From positions 124,001 through 188,000 of the forward strand of contig JAXLQP010000007.1 in NCBI GenBank assembly GCA_046331565.1: a stretch of DNA of 64,000 nucleotides, written 5' to 3'. Below the pieces are notes generated by a model. The model had not been told where the DNA came from, did not search any database, and saw only the letters and a list, made by a program, of their open reading frames with translations. The translations under genes were made by a program, and so were the position numbers. This document shows, one piece after another, positions 1 through 11,012 of this stretch. Position 1 is the first letter of the stretch. Each line of letters starts with the position of its first letter. This DNA is from DASRDU01 sp046331565 (GTDB taxonomy: Bacteria; Acidobacteriota; Blastocatellia; RBC074).

Positions 1-2016
1 GGTCAGATTGCGGCTCGCCAGTTTCTTCTTCAGCCACAGATCAACCAGCCAGCGAATCGCACCGCCGATAAAGATCGGCAGCGAAGTTGAAATCGGCAGG
101 TACACACCCACCGCAAACGCCAGCGACGGCACCGCCGCGCATTCCAGCACAATCGTAATCATCACGCCGAGCAGCACAAGCGCCCAGGGCAGCTTGTGAT
201 TGAGAATGCCCTTGATGATATACGACACCAGCACCGCTTTCGGCGCATCGAATTTCGGCACGGTCGAACCGTCGGGCCGTTCCTTGTGCGCGCCGTTGAT
301 GCCCGGATCAACCAGCCAGACCGGCACGCCCTGATCGTTGACCAGATACCTTTTCGTTTCGCCGTTCTGATCGGTGTAATGCCAGACGTAATAACTGTTG
401 CTGTCCTCGCGTGACTGCGGGCCTTTGATCGCTTCGCGTTCGCGCAGTTGCGAAACGTCAGCGCGGATTTCAGCCGCAGGCTGCTTCACCGGCATATAAA
501 CCGTTCCCGTCTGATTGAGCTGAATCAGAATCGGGCCAAGCAGAATGGCCGAGGCGAGCGAGCCAAAGAGAATCGCAATCTGCTGATACTTCGGCGTGGC
601 TCCGATCAGAAAGCCTGTTTTCAAATCCTGCGAAGTCGTCCCGCCGTTTGAAGCCGCAATGCAGACAATTGCGCCGACTGACAATGCCGTCACGTAATAC
701 GGCGGCGTTGTCCATCCGACGACCAGAAAAATCAGGCACGTCAGCAGCAGCGTGGCGTAAGTCATGCCTGAAATCGGATTCGATGATGAACCGACTTCGC
801 CCGTCAGCCGCGATGACACGGTGACGAACAGAAAGCCGAACAGGATAATCATCAGCGCGCCGAGAAAGTTCATGTGCAGCGAGCGAAACGCCATAATCAG
901 CACCACGAGCAGCACGATGCCGCCCACGACCCATTTCATCGAAATGTCGCGTTCAGTGCGCGGCGCTGCTTCGCCGCTCGTGGTCTGCGTGCCGCGCAGG
1001 TCGCGCAGGCCGCTGCGAATGCTGCCGATGATGGTTGGCAGTGAACGAAAGACGCTGATGATGCCTGCCGCCGCGACTGAACCCGCGCCGATGTAAAGCA
1101 CATAAGCGCCGCGCACTTCATCCGGCGACATTTCGCTGATCAGCTTCGTGCCCGGCGCGAGCGGCGAACTGAGCGCATCACCGAAATACTTGATGGCCGG
1201 AATCAGCACCAGATAAGCCAGCACGCCGCCGCCGACCATTAACCCCGCGATGTACGGCCCGATGATGTAACCCACGCCGAGCAGTTCCGGCGAAATTTCG
1301 GCTGACACCGAACCGCCCTTGAACGGCGTGCCAAAGACACGTTCAGGCACTTCCTTCCACCACCTGAGCGCATCCATCATCACCTTGTAAGCCAGCCCGA
1401 TGCCGAAGCCGGTGAAGATTGTCTTTGCGCCGATCTTCGCTTCGCTGACTTCAGCCGTGCCTGCCCGTTCAGCTTCGCGCAGCGATTCATCATCCGCGCC
1501 CGCCTTCAGCACTTCAGCGCAGGCCGTGCCTTCGGGATATTTCAGGACGCCGTGCTGCTGCACGATCAATGCGCGCCGCAGCGGAATCATCATCAGGATG
1601 CCGAGCAGCCCGCCCAGCACGCCGACCAGCATGACGTTCAGAATTTCCAGGTTGAAGCCCAGAATCATAATCGCAGGCATCGTCGCGCCGAATCCGAAAG
1701 CAATGGATTCGCCCGCCGAGCCAGCCGTCTGCACGATGTTGTTTTCCAGAATCGTCGCGTTGCGCAGCCCGATTTTTGAGAGCAGCCGGAAGATCGTGAT
1801 TGAGATCACCGCGACCGGAATTGACGCGCTCACGGTCAGGCCGGTTTTGAGCACGAGATACAGCGACGACGCGCCAAACACAATGCCAAGCAGCGTCCCC
1901 AGAATCAGCGGCAGCGGCGAGAATTCACGCAGGCCTGTGGCGTCAGGAATAAAAGGGCGAAAGGTCGCGGAATCCGGCTTTGAGGTCTGCGGAACGTCAG
2001 CAACTTTAAGAGCCAT
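1..2016 (-). CDS. OPT family oligopeptide transporter, copy 1 (3' end beyond window)
   Basis: Integral inner-membrane transporter of the oligopeptide transporter (OPT) family, expected to import small peptides or metal chelates with protons. The frame is open from an ATG at 2016 (MALKVADVPQ) through 672 codons to the left edge with no stop, so the C-terminus is missing. It matches the neighbouring OPT gene along its length, sharing the segments LKTGLTVSASIPVAVISIT, ATILENNIVQT and VGVYLPISTS. Successive hydrophobic stretches indicate many membrane helices. A GGAG Shine-Dalgarno lies nine bases upstream of the ATG. It is co-directional with the second OPT gene but separated by a terminator, so it may be transcribed separately. 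The substrate cannot be read from sequence. Confidence 0.9.
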   Translation of the reverse strand, partial: MALKVADVPQTSKPDSATFRPFIPDATGLREFSPLPLILGTLLGIVFGASSLYLVLKTGLTVSASIPVAVISITIFRLLSKIGLRNATILENNIVQTAGSAGESIAFGFGATMPAIMILGFNLEILNVMLVGVLGGLLGILMMIPLRRALIVQQHGVLKYPEGTACAEVLKAGADDESLREAERAGTAEVSEAKIGAKTIFTGFGIGLAYKVMMDALRWWKEVPERVFGTPFKGGSVSAEISPELLGVGYIIGPYIAGLMVGGGVLAYLVLIPAIKYFGDALSSPLAPGTKLISEMSPDEVRGAYVLYIGAGSVAAAGIISVFRSLPTIIGSIRSGLRDLRGTQTTSGEAAPRTERDISMKWVVGGIVLLVVLIMAFRSLHMNFLGALMIILFGFLFVTVSSRLTGEVGSSSNPISGMTYATLLLTCLIFLVVGWTTPPYYVTALSVGAIVCIAASNGGTTSQDLKTGFLIGATPKYQQIAILFGSLASAILLGPILIQLNQTGTVYMPVKQPAAEIRADVSQLREREAIKGPQSREDSNSYYVWHYTDQNGETKRYLVNDQGVPVWLVDPGINGAHKERPDGSTVPKFDAPKAVLVSYIIKGILNHKLPWALVLLGVMITIVLECAAVPSLAFAVGVYLPISTSLPIFIGGAIRWLVDLWLKKKLASRNLT

Positions 2017-2141
2017 ATAAGTTGTCTCCAGTCAGTTTCGTAACGGCAGGAAGGGGATCTGCAATCCGCAGCTAATCTAACTTGCGAAATACCAGCGGAG
2101 CAAGCGGGACAGATTGAGACACGCGCAGAATGATTTCAGAT

Positions 2142-2180
2142 AAACAAAAACGGGCCAGAGCCGCAAGCGCCCTGACCCGT
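2142..2180 (-). terminator. Rho-independent terminator after the second OPT gene
   Basis: Read on the minus strand, ACGGGTCAG (2180-2172) pairs with CTGGCCCGT (2158-2150) and is followed at once by TTTTTGTTT. It lies 23 bases past the stop of the OPT gene at 2203-4590 and before the OPT gene starting at 2016, separating the two paralogues. Confidence 0.75.
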
Positions 2181-2202
2181 CTGACTGCAATGACAGTCGT
2201 GA

Positions 2203-4590
<2,388 letters not shown>

Positions 4591-4665
4591 GGCAGCGTTC
4601 CTCCCTGATTGTTGGTCTGACGGAAAGGTGTGAAAGGAAGGGGATTAAAAATAAAGATTGCAGAA

Positions 4666-4716
4666 TGCAGATTGCAGATTGTGTGATGAAAGAGGCTGGT
4701 AAATCTGCAATCTGCA
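4666..4716. repeat. Intergenic inverted repeat, 'gcagatt' type
   Basis: TGCAGATTGCAGATT (4666-4680) and AATCTGCAATCTGCA (4702-4716) are perfect 15-bp inverted copies built from an iterated 7-base unit. It lies between the small gene at 4737 and the second OPT gene. It resembles in design the other iterated-motif inverted repeats of this window, with a different unit. Confidence 0.8.
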
Positions 4717-4736
4717 CTCAACAACCTGCCATAGTT

Positions 4737-4940
4737 TTACTCTTCTTCCTGATCGAAGCCGCGCCCGTCGCGGACGGCGCGCAGCATTTGCAGCGCATAT
4801 TCAAAGTCGTTGGTGACACTGTTGAAGGCCCGCGCCATTTCTTCATGGTCGCGCCGCTCAGAAACTTCGTCGTAATGCTTGAAACGCGCTTCCAGCGTCC
4901 CGATGATTTCAGATAATTCCTGTTTTCTCTGGTCGTCCAT
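4737..4940 (-). CDS. Small hypothetical protein, 67 aa
   Basis: Acidic, charged, probably all-helical cytoplasmic protein (MDDQRKQELSEIIGTLEARF at the N-terminus; EEE at the C-terminus) without cysteine, signal peptide or membrane segment. Family not recognised. An AGGAG Shine-Dalgarno five bases before the ATG and the absence of a competing frame support it as a real gene. It lies downstream of the Cys-rich small gene at 5040-5279 on the same strand and could be co-transcribed with it. Confidence 0.6.
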   Translation of the reverse strand: MDDQRKQELSEIIGTLEARFKHYDEVSERRDHEEMARAFNSVTNDFEYALQMLRAVRDGRGFDQEEE

Positions 4941-5039
4941 TCAGGCTCCTGTCTGGATCGCAGGCTGTCAGACCTGCGGTCGGTTGATGCAGCGGGTGAT
5001 TGAATAAAAAATGTGGTGAATCACAGGCCCGAATGACAT

Positions 5040-5279
5040 TTACTGACCTTCAGTCTGCGCGAGGGCTTGTTCCACCGCTTCCAGCATTGCAAGCTGACGG
5101 GCCGGTTCATCACCGCCCGGTTCCACGTTCATAAACAGTTCCGGGTAATCCAGCACACAGACCGTGCAGCCGGAATGACAACAGGGCGGAAGCAGGCTGT
5201 CCGGCGCTTCCTGAGTCCTGTCTGCGGCTGCCGCATGACCCGAAAACTGGTCTTTAACTTCCTGAAAAAGTTCTGACAT
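5040..5279 (-). CDS. Small Cys-rich protein with oxidoreductase-like motif
   Basis: A protein of about 79 residues with the motif PPCCHSGCTVCVLDYPELF in its middle. This CCxSGCxxCVxDxY pattern resembles the 'oxidoreductase-like' N-terminal domain (PF09791), usually found as a short stand-alone or N-terminal Cys module, often thought to bind a metal or participate in redox chemistry. No signal peptide. I chose the ATG at 5279 (MSELFQEVKDQF) because an in-frame GTG at 5315 overlaps the -10 box of a good sigma-70 promoter (5314-5343). Function unknown; family assignment is by eye. Confidence 0.65.
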   Translation of the reverse strand: MSELFQEVKDQFSGHAAAADRTQEAPDSLLPPCCHSGCTVCVLDYPELFMNVEPGGDEPARQLAMLEAVEQALAQTEGQ

Positions 5280-5313
5280 ACACTTCAGAAAAATACCGCT
5301 ATGAATCGTTCGC

Positions 5314-5343
5314 ACTATAAGTAAAAGCCGGTGAGACTGTCAA
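5314..5343 (-). promoter_or_regulatory. Sigma-70-type promoter for the Cys-rich small gene
   Basis: On the minus strand a perfect -35 TTGACA (5343-5338) is followed after 18 bases by -10 TATAGT (5319-5314). Transcription would begin near 5307, about 28 bases before the ATG at 5279. Confidence 0.65.
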
Positions 5344-5417
5344 CGCGCGGCCCTGCCCAATTCAACCAATAGCGCGTCATCAGCAAATTGATCGTAAAAC
5401 GGGCGCTCTCCGCGCGT

Positions 5418-5439
5418 CGGCCTGAACAATTTCAGGCCG
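5418..5439. promoter_or_regulatory. Perfect palindrome upstream of a sigma-54-type promoter
   Basis: CGGCCTGAA-CAAT-TTCAGGCCG, nine-base arms. It sits about 190 bases upstream of the inferred start of the sigma-54-type promoter at 5600, a distance typical of enhancer-binding-protein sites. It has no T-run, so a terminator is less likely. The role is inferred. Confidence 0.4.
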
Positions 5440-5599
5440 GGTTGCGCGCGCGACGCGGGATGGCAGTGTGTCAGTTATGCAGCTTTGCTCGCTCGAACTT
5501 CATTTTTGCCACGCTGCCGCCGGATGCTGACCAGGCGGCGCGTGCCGGTAACAGTCTTTCTTTGCTGTCCCGCTGATCACCTGGCGCGGATTAACCTGC

Positions 5600-5615
5600 T
5601 GGCACAGTGGTTGCT
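5600..5615 (+). promoter_or_regulatory. rpoN-type site: Sigma-54-type -24/-12 promoter before the efflux operon
   Basis: TGGCACAGTGGTTGCT has the invariant GG (5601-5602) and GC (5613-5614) exactly ten bases apart and matches the consensus TGGCAC-N5-TTGCW. Start of transcription would be near 5626, about 50 bases before the gene at 5678. An NtrC-type activator is encoded in the window at 23742-25115. Confidence 0.65.
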
Positions 5616-5677
5616 CGACTGCGGCAGAGGCAGAGCTTTCTGCCATTTGTTGAATTGAGTCTGCACAGTACCCACTC

Positions 5678-6352
5678 ATGCGAGCGAGCCGTAACGGCGA
5701 CAAACGAGGCTGGTGGCTGGTCATCGTCATGATGGCGGCGCCGTTGCTGCTGGCCATTTCAGCGAACGGTCTGGTCAGCCCTCGTTTGCGCGCTGAAGCG
5801 GCTCGCCCGATTTTGCTGCCCTTCACACCGCTTTATTCTGACTTCGATGGCGATGCCCGGCCTGACTGCGCCGAGCTTGCAGGCAGAAGTGATGAACAGA
5901 GCATTCGCCTGACACTGAGCGGTTCGGCTCCGACACAGCTTCACTTTCATAACGACACGCGTGATCGCGGCAGGCTGCTGGCCGGTGACATTGATCACGA
6001 CAATGATTACGACCTGGTCTGGGTTTCGACGACTGAACCGCTCTTGTTCAGAATCTGGACGGGTGATGGCAAAGGCCATTTTCAGGCTATGCCTGATGAT
6101 CGGCCTTTTCGCAAAGGCATCGGCGCGCTGCTCGGACTCGACGCCGAAACAGACATCTCAACACCGCCCGTTGCCCGGCACGCTGCTGATGCGGCGGCGC
6201 GGTCTGACGGGCCGGTTTTTGAATCTGCCCGTGTGACACCGGCTCCGCAGTTTTTCGCGGCTGACTGTCATCAGGCCGGATACAGGGATGTTGCCGCTGT
6301 CGCACTTCTGCCACTCACCGGGCGCAGCCCGCCTCTTGCTCTCTCCTGCTGA
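5678..6352 (+). CDS. Exported FG-GAP/VCBS-like repeat protein
   Basis: 224 residues with an N-terminal hydrophobic signal segment (WWLVIVMMAAPLLLAISANG), so probably periplasmic. Two calcium-loop-like motifs are visible: DFDGDARPD near residue 54 and DIDHDNDYDLVW near 105, the pattern of FG-GAP/VCBS beta-propeller repeats, which bind Ca2+. Only a fragment of a propeller is present, so it may be a two-repeat accessory protein. It is the first gene after the sigma-54-type promoter at 5600 and precedes the metal-efflux adaptor by 112 bases, suggesting a role linked to that pump. Exact function unknown. Confidence 0.7.
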   Translation: MRASRNGDKRGWWLVIVMMAAPLLLAISANGLVSPRLRAEAARPILLPFTPLYSDFDGDARPDCAELAGRSDEQSIRLTLSGSAPTQLHFHNDTRDRGRLLAGDIDHDNDYDLVWVSTTEPLLFRIWTGDGKGHFQAMPDDRPFRKGIGALLGLDAETDISTPPVARHAADAAARSDGPVFESARVTPAPQFFAADCHQAGYRDVAAVALLPLTGRSPPLALSC

Positions 6353-6464
6353 TTTTATTTCCCTTGCTGAATCGCACGGTTTTCCGGCGCTGAAGTCGTC
6401 AACTGCCGTCAGGCATTGATGGTCAGCGTTCGTTACCGGCACACCCAGGGCACGGAGCAGAGCA

Positions 6465-7856
6465 ATGACCGAATTGAAGGAAGCCGATGAAATTCTGATC
6501 GCTGAGCCACAGACTGAACGACACGACATTACCCGGCAGGCCGAACAACTGATGACCGGTTCCGCATCGCCTCAGCAGTCGGCCACCGCAAAAGTGCTGA
6601 CCGATGCTTCAGCAACAACTCACCGGGGGGGATTCCGCTTCAGGCCTGCCTTCAGCCTGAATCGTGGGCACGCCAGTCTGATGCTGCTGGCAGTGGCGAT
6701 GATTGCCGGAGTCTTTGCGTGGCTGCACTTCAGGCAGGCGCGTGAAGTCAGGAAACCGGATGAAGCTGCCAGTGTCGCGCCACCGTCTGATCTGATCGTG
6801 CCTGAAGCCGCACAACTCAGCCAGCTCGTCGTTGAGCCGGTCGGCACACAGACCGTCATCGAAGATCGCAACACGACCGGGCGGGTCAGCTTCAATGAAG
6901 ATCGTCAGACGCCCGTGTTTACACCTTATGCCGGGCGAATTATTGAAGTGCTCTCCAGCCGGGGCGACAGCGTCAGGGCCGGTCAGCCGCTCGTCGTTAT
7001 CGAATCGCCGGAAGTGATTGCCGCCTTCAATGACCTGTCAGCCGCGCGTTCTGATGCCGACAAATCGCGCATCGCGCTGGAGGCCGCGCAGAAAGCCGCC
7101 GAACGCGCCCGCCGCCTGCACGAACGCGAAGCGATTGCGACGCGCGATCTGCAACAGGCCGAAACCGATCTGGCCCGCGTGCAGGAAGAAGCGCGCCGCG
7201 CTGATGCCGCCGTTGCCATTGCTGAAAACCGCCTGGCGCTGTTTGGCAAAACCGCCAGTGAAATTCAGTCCGGCACGCGCACGTCAGAACTCAGAAGCGT
7301 TGACCGCCGCATCACGATTCGCGCGCCGATTGCAGGCACCATCGTTGACCGCAGAATCGGGCCGGGCCAGTACATCAAACCTGATGCGCCTGATCCGATG
7401 TTTCTGATTGCTGATCTGTCAACGCTGTGGGTGCAGGCCGATGTTTACGAAAGCGACCTGGCCGCCGTCAAAGCCGGTGCGCCCGTCCTGGTCAGCGTTG
7501 AGGCTTATCCGAATCGCACCTTTCCGGCGCGCATCACCTTTATCAGTCCGACCGTTGATCCGGCCACACGCACGGTGCGCGTGCGCTGCCAGGTCAGCAA
7601 TCAGCAGCACCTGCTCAAGCCGGATATGTTTGCGCGCATTCGCATCGCCGCCGCGCAGCGTGATGAACCGGTTGTGCCCGCGAGCGCGGTTGTTTCAGCC
7701 GGAAGCGATTCAGTTGTCTTTGTCGAAGCGTCGCCCGGCCACTTTCGAGAGCGCAGGGTCAGTGCCGGAACCGAACAGAAAGGTCAGGTGGTGATTACTT
7801 CAGGGTTGCAGCCCGGCGAGCGCGTGGTGACGAAAGGAGCGCTGCTGCTGAAATAA
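6465..7856 (+). CDS. RND efflux periplasmic adaptor subunit (CzcB/CusB-like)
   Basis: Membrane-fusion protein (463 aa) linking an inner-membrane RND pump to a TolC-type channel. A membrane anchor (SLMLLAVAMIAGVFAWLHF) lies near residues 69-87. The lipoyl/barrel-sandwich halves (GRIIEVLSSRGDSVRAGQPL and RAPIAGTIVDRRIGPGQYI) flank a charged alpha-helical hairpin rich in A, E and R at about residues 190-260, followed by the beta-barrel (VDPATRTVRVRCQVSN) and a membrane-proximal domain. The N-terminus is long (about 68 residues before the anchor). The stop is four bases before the pump gene, so the two are translationally coupled. A heavy-metal substrate is inferred from the pump. Confidence 0.9.
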   Translation: MTELKEADEILIAEPQTERHDITRQAEQLMTGSASPQQSATAKVLTDASATTHRGGFRFRPAFSLNRGHASLMLLAVAMIAGVFAWLHFRQAREVRKPDEAASVAPPSDLIVPEAAQLSQLVVEPVGTQTVIEDRNTTGRVSFNEDRQTPVFTPYAGRIIEVLSSRGDSVRAGQPLVVIESPEVIAAFNDLSAARSDADKSRIALEAAQKAAERARRLHEREAIATRDLQQAETDLARVQEEARRADAAVAIAENRLALFGKTASEIQSGTRTSELRSVDRRITIRAPIAGTIVDRRIGPGQYIKPDAPDPMFLIADLSTLWVQADVYESDLAAVKAGAPVLVSVEAYPNRTFPARITFISPTVDPATRTVRVRCQVSNQQHLLKPDMFARIRIAAAQRDEPVVPASAVVSAGSDSVVFVEASPGHFRERRVSAGTEQKGQVVITSGLQPGERVVTKGALLLK

Positions 7857-7860
7857 CGCG

Positions 7861-10800
7861 ATGAATAAACTGATCGAAATCATTTTGCGTGAACGGCTGC
7901 TGGTGGTGTCGCTGGCGGTCGTGCTGCTTGTCGGCGGGCTGTTCGCTTTCAAAAAGCTCAATATCGAAGCTTACCCCGACCCGTCGCCGCCGACGATTGA
8001 AATCATCGCGCAGCAGTCGGGCTGGTCGGCTGAAGAGATGGAACGGCAGATCACCGTGCCGCTTGAAACGCAGCTCAACGGCATGCCGGGACTCGATCAC
8101 CTGCGTTCGATTTCGCTGTTCGGTTTGTCAGACATCAAGTGCTATTTCAAATACGAAACCGATTACAACTTCGACCGGCAGGAGGTCTTGAATCGTTTGC
8201 AGATGGCCGCGCTGCCTGCGGGCGTGCAGCCGCAGCTTTCGCCGCAGTCGGCGGTCGGTGAAATCTTTCGTTATCAGCTCACGGGTGACGGCGTCAGCCT
8301 GATGGATCTGCGCACGGCTGAAGACTGGATTCTGGAACGACAGTTCAAGCAGATTCCCGGCGTCATTGATGTCGTTTCATTCGGCGGCCAGGTGAAGGAA
8401 TTTCACGTTGATCTTGATCCGAACAAACTGATTGCCTTCGGCATCAGCGTGCCGCAGGTGATGAATGCGCTGGCGGGCAGCAATGCGAATGTCGGCGCAA
8501 ACTACCTGGAACTTGGCGTGCAGAGTTACAACGTGCGCGGCATCGGGTTGTTTCGTGACAGTGATGATATTGGCAATGTCGCCGTGACTCAGAAAAACGG
8601 CACTCCGGTTTATGTCCGGCAACTGGGCGAAATCAGCATCGGCGCGAGAACTCCGATGGGTCGCGTCGGGCGCGACGATCAGCCGGACATTGTGCAGGGC
8701 GTGGTGCTGATGCGGCGCGGCGAACAGTCATTGCCGACGCTCGAACGAGTGCGCGCCAAAGTCGAACAGCTCAATCACGGCGGCCTGCCCAAAGGCATCA
8801 GCATTGTGCCGTATTATGACCGCACTGACCTGATCAACCTGACAACACGCACCGTGACGCACACGCTGATTGAAGGCATGGCGCTGGTCGCGCTGATTCT
8901 GCTCGCGTTTCTCGGCAACCTGCGCGCGTCGCTCGTCGTGGCGCTTTCGATTCCGCTCTCGCTGCTCTTTACGTTTGTGCTGATGGTGCTGCGCGGCGAT
9001 TCGGCCAATCTGATTTCGATGGGCGCGATTGATTTCGGCATCATCGTTGATGCGTCGGTGGTGATGATTGAAAACATCTGCCGCCATCTTGCCGAGCCGA
9101 ATTATCCGTATCGCGGCAATGTGAAAATCACGACGCTGCACGCGGCGCGCGAAGTCACCGTGCCGATTCTTTTTTCGACCGCGATCATCATCGCGGCTTT
9201 CATTCCGCTTTTCACGATGACCGGCGTTGAAGGCAAAGTGTTCGGGCCGATGGCGCTGACCTATGGTTTTGCGCTGACGGGCGCGCTGCTGCTGGCGCTG
9301 ACGTTTTCGCCGGTGATGGCCTCGCTCATCCTCAAATCTGCCGCTGAAGAGAAAGAGACTTTTATCGTGCGCGGCATTCGTCGCGTCTATTCACGGGTGC
9401 TGCGGATTGCGCTGGCGCATCCGGCGCTGGCTGTGGGGACAGCCGTGCTGGTGCTGGCGGCAACCCTCGCCATCGTGCCGCTGCTCGGCGGCGAATTTAT
9501 GCCGAAGCTGGAAGAGGGCAATCTGTACGTGCGCGCTTCGATGCCTAATACGATTTCATTCAGCTATGCCAGTCAGCTTGCCGATCAGATGCGGGCGATT
9601 TTCAAAAAGCACCCGGAAGTTACGACCGTCATCAGCCAGCTTGGGCGGCCCGAAGACGGCACTGACCCGACCAGTTATTTCAACTGTGAATTCGTGGTCG
9701 AACTCAAACCACTTGATGAATGGCGGCGCGGCTTTACGAAAGCCGATCTGGTCAGGCAGCTTGATGCCGAACTGCGCGCGATTCCCGGCATTGATTACAA
9801 CTTTTCGCAGGCGATTCAGGACAACGTTGAAGAGGCCATGTCGGGCGTGAAGGGCGAAAATTCAATCAAGCTCTTTGGTGACGATCTCGAAAAGCTGGAA
9901 AGCGCGGCGCAGCAGATTGCCGCCGTGATGAGTCACATTTCAGGCGTTGCGGATCTCGGCGTGTTTGGCGAACTGGGACAGCCCAACCTGCTGATTCGCG
10001 TTGACCGGCAGCAGGCTGCGCGTTACGGCCTGCTGCCGAGTGATGTGAACGGCACGGTGCAGGCGGCGATTGGCGGCCAGGCCGTGACGCAGGTGCTCGA
10101 TGGTGAACGTCGCTTTGATGTGGTCGTGCGCTTTCAGCCGCAGTACCGCGAAAACATCGAAGCCATTGCGGCCATCCCCGTCAGCACGCCCGACGGTCAG
10201 CGCATTCCGCTGCGGCAGGTGGCTGAGATTACAAAACAGACCGGCGCTTCGTTTGTCTATCGCGAAGACAATGCGCGCTACATTCCGATCAAATTCAGCG
10301 TGCGGGGCCGCGACCTGCAAAGCACGATTGCCGAAGCTGAAGCGCGGATCAGCGAGCAGGTGCAGTTGCCTGCTGGTTATCATTACGAATGGGCCGGTGA
10401 GTTTCAGGAATTGCAGGAAGCCGTGCAGCGATTGCTGATCGTCATTCCGGTCAGCATCGTGATTATTTTCTTTCTGCTTTACAGCGCCTTCAAAAGCGTC
10501 AGCGATTCGCTGCTGCTGCTGTGTTCGATGCCTCCGGCGCTCACGGGCGGCATTCTGGTGCTGTTTGTGACCGGGACAAATTTCAGCATTTCGGCGGCGG
10601 TCGGATTCATTTCATTGTTTGGCGTTTCGGTACTCGGCGGCGTGATTCTGCTGGCGCGCATCAGGCAGTTGCGCGACGAAGGCGTGCCGCTCGGTGAAGC
10701 TGTGCGGCGCGGGTCAGAGTTACAGATGCGTCCCGTGCTGATGGCGGCGCTCGCAGCAGCCATCGGATTGCTGCCCGCGTCGGTGGCAACAGGGGTTGGC

Positions 10801-10968
10801 TCGGAAACACAGCGCCCGCTGGCCCGCGTGGTGGTCGGCGGCATGATCAGTTCAGCCGTAGTGCTTCTGCTGGTGCTGCCGGCGGTTTACCTGCTGGCCC
10901 ATCGTTTGCTCGAAGAGCGAAAGGAAACCGGAAAACTGCTGACCGAAGAAGCCGGAGTTCGCGCCTGA
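7861..10968 (+). CDS. CzcA/CusA-family heavy-metal RND efflux pump
   Basis: 1035-residue inner-membrane resistance-nodulation-division transporter, normal length for the heavy-metal-efflux (HME) group. The fourth-helix signature DFGIIVDASVVMIEN carries the paired Asp and Glu used for proton relay and resembles CzcA more than CusA. The N-terminus (ERLLVVSLAVVLLVGGLFAF) is the first helix, followed by NIEAYPDPSPPTIEI, typical of the family. Two large periplasmic loops and the second six-helix bundle are complete. With the adaptor it would expel divalent cations such as Co, Zn, Cd or Ni, or Cu/Ag; the ion cannot be fixed from sequence. No outer-membrane factor is in this operon, but one is encoded at 16510-17952. 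Confidence 0.92.
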   Translation: MNKLIEIILRERLLVVSLAVVLLVGGLFAFKKLNIEAYPDPSPPTIEIIAQQSGWSAEEMERQITVPLETQLNGMPGLDHLRSISLFGLSDIKCYFKYETDYNFDRQEVLNRLQMAALPAGVQPQLSPQSAVGEIFRYQLTGDGVSLMDLRTAEDWILERQFKQIPGVIDVVSFGGQVKEFHVDLDPNKLIAFGISVPQVMNALAGSNANVGANYLELGVQSYNVRGIGLFRDSDDIGNVAVTQKNGTPVYVRQLGEISIGARTPMGRVGRDDQPDIVQGVVLMRRGEQSLPTLERVRAKVEQLNHGGLPKGISIVPYYDRTDLINLTTRTVTHTLIEGMALVALILLAFLGNLRASLVVALSIPLSLLFTFVLMVLRGDSANLISMGAIDFGIIVDASVVMIENICRHLAEPNYPYRGNVKITTLHAAREVTVPILFSTAIIIAAFIPLFTMTGVEGKVFGPMALTYGFALTGALLLALTFSPVMASLILKSAAEEKETFIVRGIRRVYSRVLRIALAHPALAVGTAVLVLAATLAIVPLLGGEFMPKLEEGNLYVRASMPNTISFSYASQLADQMRAIFKKHPEVTTVISQLGRPEDGTDPTSYFNCEFVVELKPLDEWRRGFTKADLVRQLDAELRAIPGIDYNFSQAIQDNVEEAMSGVKGENSIKLFGDDLEKLESAAQQIAAVMSHISGVADLGVFGELGQPNLLIRVDRQQAARYGLLPSDVNGTVQAAIGGQAVTQVLDGERRFDVVVRFQPQYRENIEAIAAIPVSTPDGQRIPLRQVAEITKQTGASFVYREDNARYIPIKFSVRGRDLQSTIAEAEARISEQVQLPAGYHYEWAGEFQELQEAVQRLLIVIPVSIVIIFFLLYSAFKSVSDSLLLLCSMPPALTGGILVLFVTGTNFSISAAVGFISLFGVSVLGGVILLARIRQLRDEGVPLGEAVRRGSELQMRPVLMAALAAAIGLLPASVATGVGSETQRPLARVVVGGMISSAVVLLLVLPAVYLLAHRLLEERKETGKLLTEEAGVRA

Positions 10969-11012
10969 ACGGCGTTCCGGGAAATTCTTCTGCCGCGTGT
11001 GAAAGGGAGTAT

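Larger units (their letters stand above)
5316..5677. other. Intergenic regulatory region between divergent genes
   Basis: No gene seen. It holds a sigma-70-type promoter for the leftward gene, a 22-bp palindrome (5418-5439) and a sigma-54-type promoter (5600-5615) for the rightward operon. Confidence 0.6.

Noticed and set aside
470..1121. Short minus frames inside the first OPT gene
   Set aside because: They are shadows of the open OPT frame, which runs from 2016 to the left edge and matches its paralogue.
4640..4900. A forward frame translating as CRMQIADCVMKEAGK across the 4666-4716 repeat
   Set aside because: It is a translation of iterated repeat DNA without a Shine-Dalgarno, and overlaps the better-supported minus gene.
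5400..5576. Short forward frame in the intergenic region before the efflux operon
   Set aside because: No Shine-Dalgarno and it crosses the palindrome; nothing recognisable in the product.
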